From positions 1 to 8,971 of the forward strand of contig JAAZDA010000241.1 of assembly GCA_012512995.1 (NCBI GenBank): DNA of 8,971 bases, read 5' to 3'. This document shows, piece after piece, positions 1-6,187 of this stretch (its first letter is position 1; every line of letters starts with the position of its first letter). The notes beneath the pieces were generated by a model. The model searched no databases, was not told the origin of the DNA, and saw only the letters and a program-made list of their open reading frames with translations. Source of the stretch: Clostridiales bacterium (GTDB lineage: Bacteria > Bacillota > Clostridia > Lachnospirales > Lachnospiraceae). The position numbers were made by a program, and so were the translations under genes.

Positions 1-541
1 GCTGTGTCTGTTCGTGATACACTTCAAGCCTCCTGCTCACTGTCTCTGGCTTATCATCGTCGCGAAGAACAAGTTTGCCGCCGCACCGATCACAAACACC
101 TTCCTGCCTGGGTTTTGCGTATTCAACATGATATGTTGATCCGCAGCTCTGGCATGCTCTTCTACCACCCATTCTACGAACTATATTCTCATCCGGAACA
201 TCAACATCTATTGCAAAATCGATCTTATCACCGGTTTTCCCGAGTTCTTCTGTCAGTGCATCTGCCTGAGGAATTGTGCGCGGAAATCCATCGAGAATAT
301 AACCATCACGGCAATCCTCATTGCTCACTCTGTCAAGGAGCATGCGGACAGTCAACTCATCTGGGACAAGCTTTCCTTCATCCATATATGATTTTGCTTC
401 CTTGCCAAGTGCTGTACCATTCTTTATATTGAAGCGAAAAATATCTCCTGTGGATATGTGGGGGATATTATATTTATCTGCGATCATCTGAGCCTGAGTG
501 CCTTTTCCTGCACCCGGAGCTCCCAGCATAACTATCTTCAT
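1..541 (-). CDS. adk: Adenylate kinase, long form with zinc-type LID (partial: C-terminus beyond window)
   Basis: Adenylate kinase catalyses ATP + AMP = 2 ADP in the cytoplasm. Reading from the ATG at 539-541 gives 180 open codons to the window edge; the family is usually about 212-217 residues, so roughly 35 C-terminal residues are missing. Seen: the P-loop GAPGAGKGT at residues 7-15, the AMP-site segment STGDIFR at 30-36, and DGFPRT at 84-89. The LID region (about 122-160) carries C130-x2-C133 and C150-x2-C153, the Cys4 structural zinc site known from many Gram-positive enzymes. The start is fixed by GGAGG (547-551), 5 nt upstream. It is the last gene seen in the cluster, downstream of secY as in many Firmicutes, and is separated from it by 99 nt containing a strong hairpin. 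Identification is secure; only the missing tail is unknown. Confidence 0.97.
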   Translation of the reverse strand, partial: MKIVMLGAPGAGKGTQAQMIADKYNIPHISTGDIFRFNIKNGTALGKEAKSYMDEGKLVPDELTVRMLLDRVSNEDCRDGYILDGFPRTIPQADALTEELGKTGDKIDFAIDVDVPDENIVRRMGGRRACQSCGSTYHVEYAKPRQEGVCDRCGGKLVLRDDDKPETVSRRLEVYHEQTQ

Positions 542-597
542 TCCGGCCTCCATATTAAAGTCGTCTGCTGAGGTCAAAAGCCTCGTTTATTACCTAA

Positions 598-629
598 ATA
601 ACGGCCGTCCCTTGCGGAACAGCCGTCAT
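598..629 (-). terminator. Stem-loop in the secY-adk spacer (possible terminator or attenuator)
   Basis: On the transcribed strand, arms at 616-629 and 598-611 form a 14-bp stem with three G-U pairs, closed by the tetraloop GCAA, a GNRA loop. The core is ACGGCTGTTCC paired with GGGACGGCCGT. It lies 11 nt after the secY stop. The following sequence is TATTTAGG, so the U-run is poor for a classical intrinsic terminator. Partial termination, an RNase processing site or 3'-end protection of the upstream mRNA are all possible. The structure is seen; the role is inferred. Confidence 0.5.
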
Positions 630-640
630 ACGTTGAAACA

Positions 641-1960
641 TTATGCGAGCAGACTTCTGTTCTTGCTCTTCATAAATCCCATAGTCTGCGTCATTGACTG
701 TACCTGACGGATCGTTTCCAGCACAACACTGACCACGATTATAAGGCTCGTTCCGCCAAATGAAACACTGGCATTGAAAACGCCTTTGAATATAAACGGC
801 AAAACACCTATTATCGTGAGGCCTGTCGCACCAATGAAAATTATGTACTTCAATTTATTCTCGAGATAAGTCTGTGTAGGTCTTCCAGGACGAATTCCCT
901 GGACCGTTGCGCCCTGCTTCTTAAGGTTATCCGCAATCTCCATCGGGTTGAATGAGATGGATGTATAGAAATATGCGAAGAATATCAGCAGCACCACATA
1001 TACAAGAAGACCGATCGAATACTTGAGCTGAGCCGGTTTGCACCAGTAGCTTGAGCTGAGATACTTTATGAACTCTGACCACCAGCCTGTCCCGTTATAT
1101 CCTACAAGTGTAGATATTATTACAGGGAACTCCATTATCGAAGATGCGAATATGATCGGCATTACACCTGCTGTATTGACCTTCAGAGGAAGATCCTGCC
1201 GGCTGCTCTTGCCATTTTTGAATTTTGCTGAATACATGATCGGAATATGTATCTCGGCATCATTCAGAAGTATTACAAGAACGATCATGCCAACTATGAT
1301 GCCTACAATGATGATAACGGCAACAGTAGCTGTAGCTACGCTCTTACCTGTAACAAACTGTTCAAACAATGTTGAAATGTCTGAAGGTATTCTTGAAATA
1401 ATATTTATCGTCAATATTATGGAAATTCCGTTTCCTATGCCATTCTCCGTAATACGCTCACCGAGCCACATCAGGAATGCAGAACCTGCCGTAAGTATTA
1501 CGATACATGATATAACGCTTAACGCATTGTAATTCTCAAGAAGTCCGTTGCGTCCGAAACCAATTGCCATGGCTGCAGACTCTACGAGGGAAAGACCAAT
1601 GTTCATGTAACGTGTGATCGAAATGAGAAGTTTCCTTCCCTCTTCGCCTTCACGCTGCATTTCCTCCAACTTCGGAATAGCAATCGTTAACAGCTGAATG
1701 ATAATGGATGCTGTGATGTACGGAGTAATGTTCAACGCCAGTATAGACATATTCAGGAACGATCCACCTGTAAAAGCATCAAAAAGGCTGAACGCATCTG
1801 ATGTTGTCTGCTGTGAGAACCAGTTAGTAAAATAATTTCTGTCAACTCCGGGCACCGGAAGCTGTGAACCGAAACGGATCACAACCATCATCAACAGCGT
1901 AAAGAAGATCCTGTTTCGGATCTCCTTATACTGGAATGCTTTCTTTACGGTGTCAAACAT
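641..1960 (-). CDS. secY: Protein translocase subunit SecY
   Basis: SecY is the channel-forming membrane subunit of the SecYEG translocon, which exports preproteins and inserts membrane proteins together with SecA or the ribosome. The 439-residue product has the usual length and about ten hydrophobic segments, beginning near residue 18. Family landmarks seen: GERITENGIGNGIS (167-180), KFKNGKSS (246-253) and LPLKVNTAGVMP (257-268) in and after the large cytoplasmic C4 region, NPMEIADNLKKQG (338-350) with IRPGRPT (356-362) in C5, and SFGGTSLIIVVSVVLE (400-415) for the last membrane helix. The C-terminal tail, ending KSKNRSLLA, does not show the MRxYxGFL-like ending I would expect. The ATG is preceded by AAAGGGG (1969-1975) at 8 nt. 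It follows rplO after 17 nt, the standard arrangement that ties Sec channel synthesis to ribosome synthesis. Confidence 0.98.
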   Translation of the reverse strand: MFDTVKKAFQYKEIRNRIFFTLLMMVVIRFGSQLPVPGVDRNYFTNWFSQQTTSDAFSLFDAFTGGSFLNMSILALNITPYITASIIIQLLTIAIPKLEEMQREGEEGRKLLISITRYMNIGLSLVESAAMAIGFGRNGLLENYNALSVISCIVILTAGSAFLMWLGERITENGIGNGISIILTINIISRIPSDISTLFEQFVTGKSVATATVAVIIIVGIIVGMIVLVILLNDAEIHIPIMYSAKFKNGKSSRQDLPLKVNTAGVMPIIFASSIMEFPVIISTLVGYNGTGWWSEFIKYLSSSYWCKPAQLKYSIGLLVYVVLLIFFAYFYTSISFNPMEIADNLKKQGATVQGIRPGRPTQTYLENKLKYIIFIGATGLTIIGVLPFIFKGVFNASVSFGGTSLIIVVSVVLETIRQVQSMTQTMGFMKSKNRSLLA

Positions 1961-1977
1961 AATCGAAACCCCTTTGA

Positions 1978-2421
1978 TCAGATGACTTCAGCAGTACCAC
2001 CTGCTTTTTCGATCTTCTCTTTTGCGGATGCACTGAAACCGGCAGCCTTGACTGTAAGCTTCTTTCCAAGATCTCCGTTGCCGAGGATCTTTACTCCGTC
2101 ACCGATCTTGCTTATAGCACCTGCTTTGAGAAGTGCCGCTGCATCAACGACGTCACCATCATTGAATTTCTTGTCCAGAGTGCTTACGTTAATTGCAATA
2201 ATTTCTTTACTATTGTAATCCGTAAATCCTCTCTTGGGAAGTCTTCTGTATAAAGGCATCTGACCGCCTTCAAAACCAGGTCTCGGTCTTCCTGAACGGG
2301 CTTTCTGTCCTTTTGTACCAAAGCCTGCTGTTTTGCCGTTTCCTGAGCCGTGTCCACGACCCCTTCTGAAATTATCACTGTGGGTAGCCCCATCAGCCGG
2401 TTTCAAATTAGATAAATCCAT
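1978..2421 (-). CDS. rplO: 50S ribosomal protein L15
   Basis: L15 is a late-assembling large-subunit protein whose extended basic N-terminus threads into 23S rRNA. The 147-residue product matches the family length. The N-terminal half is Gly/Arg/Lys-rich and carries the signature GRGHGSGNGKTAG (21-33), then KGQKARSG (37-44) and FEGGQMPLYRRLPKRGF (50-66). The C-terminal half is the globular domain. The ATG has an excellent AAGGAGG 7 nt upstream. It is followed after 17 nt by secY and preceded by a 79-nt spacer, one of the longer ones here, containing a hairpin at 2448-2466. Nothing is odd in the protein itself. Confidence 0.98.
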   Translation of the reverse strand: MDLSNLKPADGATHSDNFRRGRGHGSGNGKTAGFGTKGQKARSGRPRPGFEGGQMPLYRRLPKRGFTDYNSKEIIAINVSTLDKKFNDGDVVDAAALLKAGAISKIGDGVKILGNGDLGKKLTVKAAGFSASAKEKIEKAGGTAEVI

Positions 2422-2447
2422 TGTAGTCCTCCTTACGCAGAATGCTC

Positions 2448-2466
2448 CAGATCCATACCGGATCTG
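2448..2466 (-). promoter_or_regulatory. Stem-loop in the rpmD-rplO leader
   Basis: On the transcribed strand CAGATCC (2460-2466) pairs perfectly with GGATCTG (2448-2454) around the 5-nt loop GGTAT. A flanking U-G pair, or a bulged G followed by two more pairs, can extend it. It lies 26 nt upstream of the rplO start and leaves that gene's Shine-Dalgarno free. There is no U-run after it, so it does not look like a terminator. Function unknown. Confidence 0.4.
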
Positions 2467-2500
2467 AGTTCCGCTCGCTTTTCACTTGACTATAGTGTAA

Positions 2501-2698
2501 TTACTCGTTTACTTCTTCGACTTTTACGAATGGAGCGATCAGACGGATCTGTCCTCTCGTAGAATCATTATCCTGAAGTACCACTGAACTGTTAAGCTTA
2601 TGGAAGCCCATCGACTTGATGATCTCCTTGTTCTTCGGAACAGCGCCAATTGTGGATTTCACGAGTGTAATCTTTAACTTTTTCGTGTTCTCGGACAT
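2501..2698 (-). CDS. rpmD: 50S ribosomal protein L30
   Basis: L30 is a small large-subunit protein of the L30/L7 fold. The 65-residue product is slightly longer than the usual 58-62 because of a short charged N-terminus (MSENTKK) and an acidic C-terminus (VEEVNE). Diagnostic features are KITLVKSTIG near residues 9-18, a small motif containing LNSSVVLQD (35-43), and the strand RGQIRLIAPFVKVEEV at the end. The reading frame is open upstream to an ATG at 2740 that overlaps the rpsE stop, but the ATG at 2696-2698 is chosen because AAAGGAG sits 7 nt before it and L30 homology begins there. It lies 38 nt after rpsE, in the standard rpsE-rpmD-rplO order. Confidence 0.96.
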   Translation of the reverse strand: MSENTKKLKITLVKSTIGAVPKNKEIIKSMGFHKLNSSVVLQDNDSTRGQIRLIAPFVKVEEVNE

Positions 2699-2736
2699 GG
2701 TAGTTCTCCTTTCAAAGTTATGACGGACTGCTGAAA

Positions 2737-3246
2737 TCAATATTTGAAATCAGCAACGTCCTTGCCGCGTCTTGCAGCGACTTCTTCCGGAACCTTAAGC
2801 TGGCTGAGACCGCTGAGTGTTGCAAGAACAACGTTCTGCTTGTTGTTAGAACCCAGTGATTTGGTACGGATGTTCTTAATGCCTGCAAGTTCGCAGACCA
2901 TACGCGCCGGGCCACCAGCTATGATGCCGGTACCATCGGGAGACTTCTTCAGCAGGACCTGTGCTGAACCATATTCTCCTAAATAATCATGGGAAATACT
3001 TGCGTTCTCATCAAGAGCAACGCTGACTATGTTCTTGGCAGCGTCCTCCTTGCCTTTACGGATAGCTTCCGGAATTTCTGTAGCTTTTCCGAGGCCTACT
3101 CCTACATGACCGTTATTGTCACCGACAACTACAAGAGCGGTGAAACGCATGTTACGTCCGCCTTTTACTGTCTTGCTTACACGTTTGATGGTAACGACCT
3201 TCTCGGTCAGTTCCAGCTGATTTGCATCAATCATAGCACGCTTCAT
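2737..3246 (-). CDS. rpsE: 30S ribosomal protein S5
   Basis: S5 sits on the back of the 30S subunit near the mRNA entry and helix 34, and affects decoding fidelity. The 169-residue product has the family length. The N-terminal dsRNA-binding-like domain (about 11-76) contains VVTIKRVSKTVKGGR (17-31), whose SKTVKGGR loop corresponds to the region where spectinomycin-resistance changes occur in E. coli; it looks wild type. The C-terminal domain has GTGIIAGGP (105-113) and the invariant KSLGSNN (129-135). Between the domains, GEYGSAQVLLKKSPDG replaces the more common GRVLLKPAPEG wording. The ATG at 3244-3246 is 12 nt from AAGGGAG, a long spacing, but the alternative Met5 is still farther away and IDANQLELTEKV homology supports the first Met. 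Confidence 0.97.
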   Translation of the reverse strand: MKRAMIDANQLELTEKVVTIKRVSKTVKGGRNMRFTALVVVGDNNGHVGVGLGKATEIPEAIRKGKEDAAKNIVSVALDENASISHDYLGEYGSAQVLLKKSPDGTGIIAGGPARMVCELAGIKNIRTKSLGSNNKQNVVLATLSGLSQLKVPEEVAARRGKDVADFKY

Positions 3247-3266
3247 GTGAAATCAATTCTCCCTTC

Positions 3267-3635
3267 TCAGAATGTCAGGCCAGCTGCTCTAGCTGCGTCA
3301 GCAAGGGCTGCGACCTTACCCTGATAGATGTAACCGCCTCTGTCAAATACAACTTCCTTGATTCCTGCATCGAGAGCCCTTTTTGCTACAAGGTCACCGA
3401 TGTACTTTGCAGCTTCAACATCATCTGTGTTCTTGAGAGCTGCAGCCACATCCTTCTCGACTGTTCCCGCGGAAACAAGTGTTTTGCCGGCTTCATCATC
3501 AATGATCTGAGCATAAATGTGCTCATTGCTTCTGTATACGCAAAGACGCGGTCTTTCTGCAGTCCCGCTGAAACGGTTGCGAAGCTTATAGTGCTTCTTC
3601 TCGCGGATATCCTTTCTAGACTCCTTGTTTATCAT
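3267..3635 (-). CDS. rplR: 50S ribosomal protein L18
   Basis: L18 binds 5S rRNA with L5 and L25-like proteins and helps dock it on the central protuberance of the 50S subunit. The 122-residue product is the normal bacterial size (116-122). Seen: a basic N-terminus with RKDIREKKHYKLRNRFSGT, then ERPRLCVYRSNEHIYAQIIDD (27-47, family consensus RPRLxVxRSNxHIYAQ), and a C-terminal FDRGGYIYQGKVAALADAAR ending in AGLTF. The ATG at 3633-3635 has AAAGGAG 6 nt upstream. It lies 30 nt after rplF and 20 nt before rpsE, as in the canonical spc operon. Confidence 0.97.
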   Translation of the reverse strand: MINKESRKDIREKKHYKLRNRFSGTAERPRLCVYRSNEHIYAQIIDDEAGKTLVSAGTVEKDVAAALKNTDDVEAAKYIGDLVAKRALDAGIKEVVFDRGGYIYQGKVAALADAARAAGLTF

Positions 3636-3665
3636 GGTTGACTCCTTTTATAGTCTTAATGTCGA

Positions 3666-4205
3666 TTACTTCTTGCCGGTCTTACCTACTTTGCGGCGGA
3701 TGGTCTCATCGATGTACTTGATTCCCTTTCCTATATAAGGTTCAGGAGCTCTCTTACCTCTGATCTCAGCTGCCAGCTGACCGACACGCTCTTTATCGAT
3801 ACCCTTTACAATGATATTCTGACCTTCTACAACTGTTTCCAGTCCATCGGGATCTTCCATTTCTACAGGGTGTGAATATCCTAATGTCAGCACTAACTTC
3901 TTACCTTGTTTTGCCGCTCTGTAACCGACACCGTTCACCTCGAGTTTCTTTTCAAAACCTTCGGTAACACCGACGACCATGTTGTGGAGCAGGCTCCTGG
4001 TAAGTCCATGGAGAGATTTTTCTCTCTTTAAGTCATTCGGTCTTGTAATTTCGATCTCACCGTTTTCCTGTTTGATCGTCATTTCCGCGGGAAGCGTTCT
4101 TGTGAGTGTTCCCTTGGGACCTTTTACAGTCACAGTGTTATTTTCTGCTACATCCACAGTTACACCTGCGGGAATAGCGATTGGCATTCTACCTATACGT
4201 GACAT
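3666..4205 (-). CDS. rplF: 50S ribosomal protein L6
   Basis: L6 binds 23S rRNA near the sarcin-ricin loop and the factor-binding site. The 179-residue product is full length, with the two L6 repeats of the family. Seen: start MSRIGRMPI, VKGPKGTL in the first domain (27-34), HGLTRSLLHNMVVGVTEGF (66-84) at the inter-domain helix, and the C-terminal signature EIRGKRAPEPYIGKGIKY (147-164), where most homologues have Lys instead of Ile158. The ATG at 4203-4205 follows TAGGAGG by 7 nt. The gene lies 25 nt after rpsH and 30 nt before rplR. Ordinary in all respects. Confidence 0.98.
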   Translation of the reverse strand: MSRIGRMPIAIPAGVTVDVAENNTVTVKGPKGTLTRTLPAEMTIKQENGEIEITRPNDLKREKSLHGLTRSLLHNMVVGVTEGFEKKLEVNGVGYRAAKQGKKLVLTLGYSHPVEMEDPDGLETVVEGQNIIVKGIDKERVGQLAAEIRGKRAPEPYIGKGIKYIDETIRRKVGKTGKK

Positions 4206-4230
4206 GCCCGTACCTCCTAATCAGAATTAA

Positions 4231-4632
4231 TTACCAGATGAATGCGAGTACTTCGCCGCCTACCTGAAGCTCACGTGCCTTTTTGTCAGTGATGACTCCC
4301 TGGTTTGTGGAAAGTATTGCTGTTCCGAGTCCATCAAGGACTTTGGGAAGATTGTCTTTGCTTGCATAGACTCTCAGTCCGGGTTTGGAGATTCTCTTAA
4401 GTCCGCTGAGAAGTCTGTCATTCTTGTCCGAACCGTACTTAAGGCTGATTCTAATATCATTGAAACTTCCATTTTTTACGGTATCAACAGACTTTACGTA
4501 TCCTTCATCAAGCAAAATCTGGGCAATTGCCTGTTTCATCTTTGAAGAAGGGATATCTACAGTATCATGTTTTGCAGTATTTGCATTGCGGATTCTCGTA
4601 AGCATATCCGCGATCGGATCATTTGTGCTCAT
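4231..4632 (-). CDS. rpsH: 30S ribosomal protein S8
   Basis: S8 is a primary 16S rRNA binder of the central domain; in E. coli it also represses the spc operon by binding mRNA at the start of rplE. The 133-residue product has the typical size. Seen: DPIADMLTRIRNA (5-17), SSKMK (29-33), the middle segment KRISKPGLRVYA (79-90), then KVLDGLGTAILSTNQGVITD near 97-116, and ending GGEVLAFIW. The ATG at 4630-4632 is 10 nt from AAGGAGG. It sits between the zinc-type rpsN (25-nt gap) and rplF (25-nt gap). Whether it also acts as a repressor here is unknown, but see the structured rplE start. Confidence 0.98.
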   Translation of the reverse strand: MSTNDPIADMLTRIRNANTAKHDTVDIPSSKMKQAIAQILLDEGYVKSVDTVKNGSFNDIRISLKYGSDKNDRLLSGLKRISKPGLRVYASKDNLPKVLDGLGTAILSTNQGVITDKKARELQVGGEVLAFIW

Positions 4633-4657
4633 ATGAGTTTTGCCTCCTTATCAGAAT

Positions 4658-4843
4658 TTACCAGCTAGATTTCTTTACACCAGGGATCTGTCCTTTATAT
4701 GCCAGCTCACGGAAGCAAATTCTGCAGATGCCATATTTCTTTAAGACAGAATGCGGACGGCCGCAGATTTTGCAGCGCGTATATGCCCTTGTTGAAAACT
4801 TGGGCTTCATCTGCTGTTTGATCTTCATGGATGTTTTAGCCAT
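4658..4843 (-). CDS. rpsZ: 30S ribosomal protein S14 type Z (zinc-binding, short form)
   Basis: S14 is a late 30S head protein contacting 16S rRNA near S3 and S10. The 61-residue product is the short C+ form common in Gram-positives. It carries C24-x2-C27 and C40-x2-C43, a complete zinc ribbon, with the surrounding TRCKICGRPHSVLKKYGICR wording and the family ending PGVKKSSW. After the initial MAKTSMKIKQQ the sequence matches the family throughout. The ATG at 4841-4843 has GGAGG 11 nt upstream, a slightly long spacing. The gene lies 40 nt after rplE and 25 nt before rpsH. The symbol rpsN is also used; a zinc-independent copy, if present, would be elsewhere. Confidence 0.98.
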   Translation of the reverse strand: MAKTSMKIKQQMKPKFSTRAYTRCKICGRPHSVLKKYGICRICFRELAYKGQIPGVKKSSW

Positions 4844-4875
4844 GTTTGTTTATTCCTCCATAATATTGGTGAACA

Positions 4876-4897
4876 CCTTTGCCTTACTTGGCAAAAG
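4876..4897 (-). promoter_or_regulatory. Stem-loop spanning the rplE stop codon
   Basis: On the transcribed strand CTTTTGCC (4890-4897) pairs with GGCAAAGG (4876-4883), 8 bp with one G-U. The 6-nt loop AAGTAA (4884-4889) contains the rplE stop codon TAA. No U-run follows, so it is not a convincing terminator. It lies in the 40-nt rplE-rpsZ spacer, about 19 nt before the rpsZ Shine-Dalgarno. It could be chance, since part of the stem is constrained by coding sequence. Confidence 0.35.
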
Positions 4898-5423
4898 GCA
4901 TACCGAACAGTCTTAACAGTTCTCTTGCTTCCTCATCGGTATTTGCTGTTGTCGTGATGATAACATCCATACCTCTGATCTTATCTACCTTATCATATTC
5001 AATCTCAGGGAAGATAATCTGCTCTTTAATACCAAGAGCGTAATTTCCTCTGCCATCAAAAGAATTAGGATTGACTCCACGGAAGTCACGGACACGGGGA
5101 AGTGCAAGATTTACGAGCCTGTCAAGGAACTCATACATTCTGTCACCGCGAAGTGTTACTTTACATCCGATCGGCATTCCCTCTCTTATCTTGAAGTTTG
5201 CGATCGACTTCTTCGCCTTTGTGTAAACGGGCTTCTGTCCTGTAATAGCGGTCATATCTCCGGCTGCTGATTCAAGAACTTTTTCGTTCTCCTTAGCCTC
5301 TCCGACCGCCATGTTAACGACGATCTTTTCAAGCTTCGGGACCTGCATTACATTGTCATAGCCGAACTTTTTCGTCATCTGTTCACGAATTTCGTCATTG
5401 TACTGACTTTTAAGTCTACTCAA
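4884..5423 (-). CDS. rplE: 50S ribosomal protein L5 (TTG start)
   Basis: L5 binds 5S rRNA, sits in the central protuberance and contacts S13 across the subunit bridge and P-site tRNA. The 179-residue product is full length. Seen: KLEKIVVNMAVGEA (30-43), GQKPVYTKAKKSIANFKIREG (62-82), the segment GCKVTLRGDRMYEFLDRL (86-103), DFRGVNPNSFDGRGNYALG (113-131), and the end LLRLFGMPFAK. The start codon is TTG (5421-5423): the next in-frame ATG is codon 16, inside the conserved N-terminus, while AAAGGAGG (5433-5440) lies 9 nt upstream of the TTG. This is the only gene with a visible start here that does not use ATG. The start lies in a hairpin loop. The gene follows rplX after 26 nt. Confidence 0.97.
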   Translation of the reverse strand: MSRLKSQYNDEIREQMTKKFGYDNVMQVPKLEKIVVNMAVGEAKENEKVLESAAGDMTAITGQKPVYTKAKKSIANFKIREGMPIGCKVTLRGDRMYEFLDRLVNLALPRVRDFRGVNPNSFDGRGNYALGIKEQIIFPEIEYDKVDKIRGMDVIITTTANTDEEARELLRLFGMPFAK

Positions 5424-5435
5424 CGTTATAGACCT
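5412..5435 (-). promoter_or_regulatory. Hairpin enclosing the rplE TTG start and pairing part of its Shine-Dalgarno
   Basis: On the transcribed strand AGGTCTA (5429-5435) can pair with TAGACTT (5412-5418), 7 bp with one G-U. The 10-nt loop TAACGTTGAG holds the TTG start codon. The 5' arm takes the last three bases (AGG) of the AAAGGAGG Shine-Dalgarno at 5433-5440. A competing small hairpin GACT-TAAA-AGTC can form with the 3' arm. The arrangement could lower initiation or act as a switch; in E. coli S8 represses this same gene. The pairing is seen; regulation is inference. Confidence 0.4.
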
Positions 5436-5449
5436 CCTTTCCGTATGGT

Positions 5450-5761
5450 TTAGTCGATTGCTTTGCCAGTCTTCTTGGCAAAACGTACTTTCTTATCGTT
5501 TTCGATCCTGAATCCGACTCTTGTGGTCTTGCCATCAACAGAAAGCATTACATTCGAAACATCGAGTGCTGCTTCCTCCTGAATAAGTCCGCCATCCGGA
5601 TGTCCGGCTGAAGGTTTTGTATGCTTTGTGACCATATTGACGCCTTCAACAACGACCTTATGCTTCTTGGGATTAAAAGAAGTAACCTTGCCTTCTTTTC
5701 CTTTGTTCTTGCCTGCGATGACCTTTACATTGTCACCTTTTTTGATCTTACTTGTAGCCAT
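5450..5761 (-). CDS. rplX: 50S ribosomal protein L24
   Basis: L24 is an early assembly-initiator protein of the 50S subunit, located near the exit of the peptide tunnel. The 103-residue product has the usual length. A KOW motif occupies roughly residues 6-33: KKGDNVKVIAGKNKGKEGKV. Next come VVVEGVNMVTKHTKPS (36-51) and a GGLIQEEAALDVSNVML segment typical of L24, then GKTTRVGFRI and a basic end. The ATG at 5759-5761 has AAGGAGG 8 nt upstream. It lies 13 nt after rplN and 26 nt before rplE, the expected spc order. Confidence 0.98.
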   Translation of the reverse strand: MATSKIKKGDNVKVIAGKNKGKEGKVTSFNPKKHKVVVEGVNMVTKHTKPSAGHPDGGLIQEEAALDVSNVMLSVDGKTTRVGFRIENDKKVRFAKKTGKAID

Positions 5762-5774
5762 ATCTTTCTCCTCC

Positions 5775-6143
5775 TTACAGTACTTCCGGAGCCAGGGACA
5801 GGATCTTCATGAACTGTTTCTCACGAAGCTCTCTGGCTACAGGCCCAAAGATACGTGTTCCTGTCGGTGTCATGTAGTCTTTAATGATGACTGCCGCATT
5901 TTCGTCAAAACGAATGTAGGAACCGTCTTTTCTATGAGTCTTCTGAACTGTACGGACCACTACTGCCTTGACTACATCGCCCTTTTTGACAACGCCGCCG
6001 GGCATTGCTTCTTTGACCGCACAAACAACTGTATCGCCGATGCGGGCATATCTTCTTCTTGAACCGCCGCTTACACGGATTACCAGGAGTTCTCTGGCGC
6101 CGGTATTGTCGGCAACTCTTAATCTACTTTCCTGCTGAACCAT
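5775..6143 (-). CDS. rplN: 50S ribosomal protein L14
   Basis: L14 lies at the subunit interface with L19 and is the first gene of the classical spc operon. The 122-residue product is exactly the family length. Seen: MVQQESRLRVADNTGARELL (1-20), RRRYARIGDTVVCAVKEAMPG (29-49), KKGDVVKAVVVRT (53-65), then DENAAVIIKD, GTRIFGPVARELRE and the end LSLAPEVL. The frame remains open upstream to 6233, but that extension is encoded by the hairpin spacer and lacks homology. The ATG at 6141-6143 is chosen because L14 begins there and AAAGGA lies about 8 nt before it. The Shine-Dalgarno is part of a 21-nt leader nearly identical to that of rpsQ. The upstream 106-nt spacer with three hairpins may control this gene. 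Confidence 0.98.
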   Translation of the reverse strand: MVQQESRLRVADNTGARELLVIRVSGGSRRRYARIGDTVVCAVKEAMPGGVVKKGDVVKAVVVRTVQKTHRKDGSYIRFDENAAVIIKDYMTPTGTRIFGPVARELREKQFMKILSLAPEVL

Positions 6144-6149
6144 AGTTGG

Positions 6150-6170
6150 TTTCCTTTCTTGATAGCATCT
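6150..6170 (-). repeat. Leader repeat, copy 2 (before rplN)
   Basis: On the transcribed strand this reads AGATGCTATCAAGAAAGGAA followed by A. It contains the rplN Shine-Dalgarno AAAGGA. It matches the segment at 6512-6533 in front of rpsQ at 20 of 22 positions, with one substitution and one deleted base. The ATG inside this copy is out of frame with rplN and would open a 14-codon reading frame overlapping the rplN start. Confidence 0.6.
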
Positions 6171-6187
6171 TACTCTGTTAAAAGCCC

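Noticed and set aside
4..432. Plus-strand open frame of 142 codons at the left edge.
   Set aside because: It is antisense to adk, whose reading frame carries all family motifs; the His/Cys/Leu-rich translation has no recognisable domain.
552..577. Possible adk promoter on the minus strand: TTGACC (572-577) and TAATAT (552-557).
   Set aside because: The spacing is 14 nt instead of about 17, and transcription would start within the adk Shine-Dalgarno or start codon.
1068..1532. Plus-strand open frame of 154 codons antisense to secY.
   Set aside because: It lies wholly within a clear secY gene, has no family resemblance and no independent signals.
2489..2494. TATAGT on the minus strand just after rpmD as a -10 box for rplO-secY.
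   Set aside because: No acceptable -35 hexamer at 16-18 nt upstream and no TG extension; a single six-base match in an AT-rich spacer is weak.
6126..6168. A 14-codon upstream reading frame starting at 6168 and overlapping the rplN start.
   Set aside because: No Shine-Dalgarno of its own; it arises from the repeated leader sequence.
6144..6187. Promoter for an independent spc transcript upstream of rplN.
   Set aside because: TATCAA with a TG extension is present (near 6161-6168), but the corresponding -35 position is GGGCTT. Not enough to call.
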